Of a stretch of DNA of 64,000 nt, positions 63,276 to 64,000 are shown piece by piece (the stretch's first letter is position 1; the number at the start of each line of letters is the position of its first letter). The position numbers and the translations under genes are program-made. Below the pieces are notes generated by a model that saw only the letters and a list, made by a program, of their open reading frames with translations, was not told the DNA's origin and made no database searches. Source of the DNA: Flagellimonas sp. MMG031 (lineage in GTDB: Bacteria; Bacteroidota; Bacteroidia; Flavobacteriales; Flavobacteriaceae); assembly GCF_040112705.1 (NCBI RefSeq), contig NZ_CP157804.1:2598001-2662000 (forward strand). The letters are read 5' to 3'.

Positions 63276-64000
63276 TTAACGAAAGATCAAAATGGATGAT
63301 GCAGTTTCTTCAATTTCCTGCTTGTTCATCATCATTTTACGGAACTCCCCATTCACATACATTTGGGCTTGATCCTGATAATGCTCGCTGAACGGATTTC
63401 CCGACTGGCCCGTGGGCAAGATGCTGATGCTGTTCTCTACATCGGAAAAATCGATGATCCTCCGAGTGGATGGACCCGAATTTACTTTGTAAAAACCTGT
63501 GCTGTCATAGGGAAAAGCAAGGTTGTTGATTACTTCTCGAGTGCCTTCCACAGGAAATGGACCTACGTTGAAATAGCCTCGTAAGGATTCTACTTGCCCA
63601 AATGGGTGTGGATGCTCCAGCGTATGTAGTTTATCCCATGTCCATTGGCTGGGATCGGGTCCGAAATCTTCCACCAACGAATTCCATGCATCGGAAAAGG
63701 AAGCCATGACCATATCCTGTCTGGTTTCCACTACATCGGGCGTATTGACATTGTCCCACCATTTGGAACGCTCTATGGAAGCACCCCAAGCAATCTGTCT
63801 TTTGAATAAATGGGTGGACAAAAACTGTTTGAACATTTCAGGGCCCATTTCGTCCTCGACCGTGTTCTTTACCATAAAATAGAGGCTTCGATGGTACAAA
63901 GCGGGACTGGTGCTGGTCAAGGAATACTTGCCGTTCCAATTTCTTAGGGAATCCACCATAACCAGCTGTTCTTCGGTCATTTTGTTGACATCAAACAATT
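63276..64000 (-). CDS. Penicillin acylase family protein, C-terminal part
   Basis: The frame is open to the window edge (about 241 codons), so the start lies beyond base 64000. The segment has GQSGNPFSEHYQDQ, which closely matches the end of S45 penicillin acylases, and LHTLEHPHPFGQV earlier. The family consists of exported Ntn hydrolases that cleave acyl groups from amides such as homoserine lactones or penicillins. The nucleophilic serine, N-terminal signal peptide and the processing site are outside the window. Confidence 0.88.
   Translation of the reverse strand, partial: LFDVNKMTEEQLVMVDSLRNWNGKYSLTSTSPALYHRSLYFMVKNTVEDEMGPEMFKQFLSTHLFKRQIAWGASIERSKWWDNVNTPDVVETRQDMVMASFSDAWNSLVEDFGPDPSQWTWDKLHTLEHPHPFGQVESLRGYFNVGPFPVEGTREVINNLAFPYDSTGFYKVNSGPSTRRIIDFSDVENSISILPTGQSGNPFSEHYQDQAQMYVNGEFRKMMMNKQEIEETASSILIFR

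Overview
This 64 kb window looks like chromosome from a marine member of the Flavobacteriaceae (Bacteroidota), close to the Muricauda/Allomuricauda group; the genus is inferred from the general character of the proteins, not demonstrated. Supporting signs are near-absent Shine-Dalgarno sequences, promoter candidates of the Bacteroidota type (TTTG then TAnnTTTG), a one-piece E1 alpha/beta dehydrogenase, many small lipoproteins and secreted peptidases, and typical flavobacterial gene neighbours. It is mostly a housekeeping region. I see no rRNA, tRNA, CRISPR array, prophage or insertion sequence. Coding density is high, and only one stretch longer than 300 bases (56549-56907) lacks a large gene; it holds an attenuator.

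Layout. 1-6.6 kb: lipid acyltransferase fragment, phosphohexomutase, then acyl-carrier-protein phosphodiesterase, gamma-glutamyltransferase, an ATP-grasp enzyme and a gluconolactonase-like lipoprotein. 6.6-9.6 kb: a LexA-like XRE/S24 regulator faces a radical-SAM DNA repair/modification pair across an intergenic region holding four 15-bp inverted-repeat operators. 9.6-13 kb: a Tudor-like small protein, an APC permease split by a frameshift and a periplasmic nucleoside hydrolase. 13-25 kb: uvrA, a LOG protein, a peptidase-like protein fused to an outer-membrane barrel, fused E1 dehydrogenase, DoxX, holA, an orphan HsdR-N nuclease domain and a glycosyltransferase. 25-38 kb: OmpA-type lipoprotein, YciO-like protein, a large membrane hydrolase, UvrD/PcrA helicase with a frameshifted tail, DsrE, M20 amidohydrolase, glutamate-synthase-like flavoprotein, a degenerate OmpA paralogue and a patatin. 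38-43 kb: M1 aminopeptidase and recG, the latter interrupted in frame by a palindrome-flanked DUF559 nuclease cassette.

43-57 kb is the branched-chain amino acid block: leuCDAB on the plus strand, ending in a strong terminator, then gapN, then ilvDBNCA on the minus strand. The ilv operon is preceded by an 18-residue leader peptide rich in Val and Ile and by a terminator hairpin, the classic layout of ribosome-mediated attenuation. 57-61 kb is a 5-oxoproline catabolic operon (an NRAMP-fold transporter with pxpA, pxpB and pxpC), and the transporter has lost the usual metal-binding residues. 60.5-64 kb: a small nuclease-fold protein, a cupin, a ComM/YifB ATPase and the end of a penicillin acylase.

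The most unusual items are the DUF559 cassette inside RecG, the SOS-like regulator/operator/radical-SAM module, the ilv attenuator, the non-canonical NRAMP protein in the pxp operon, and a 21-22 bp iterated motif found upstream of a lipoprotein gene and of comM. Two independent apparent one-base losses (APC permease and UvrD) should be checked against reads before any biological meaning is given to them.
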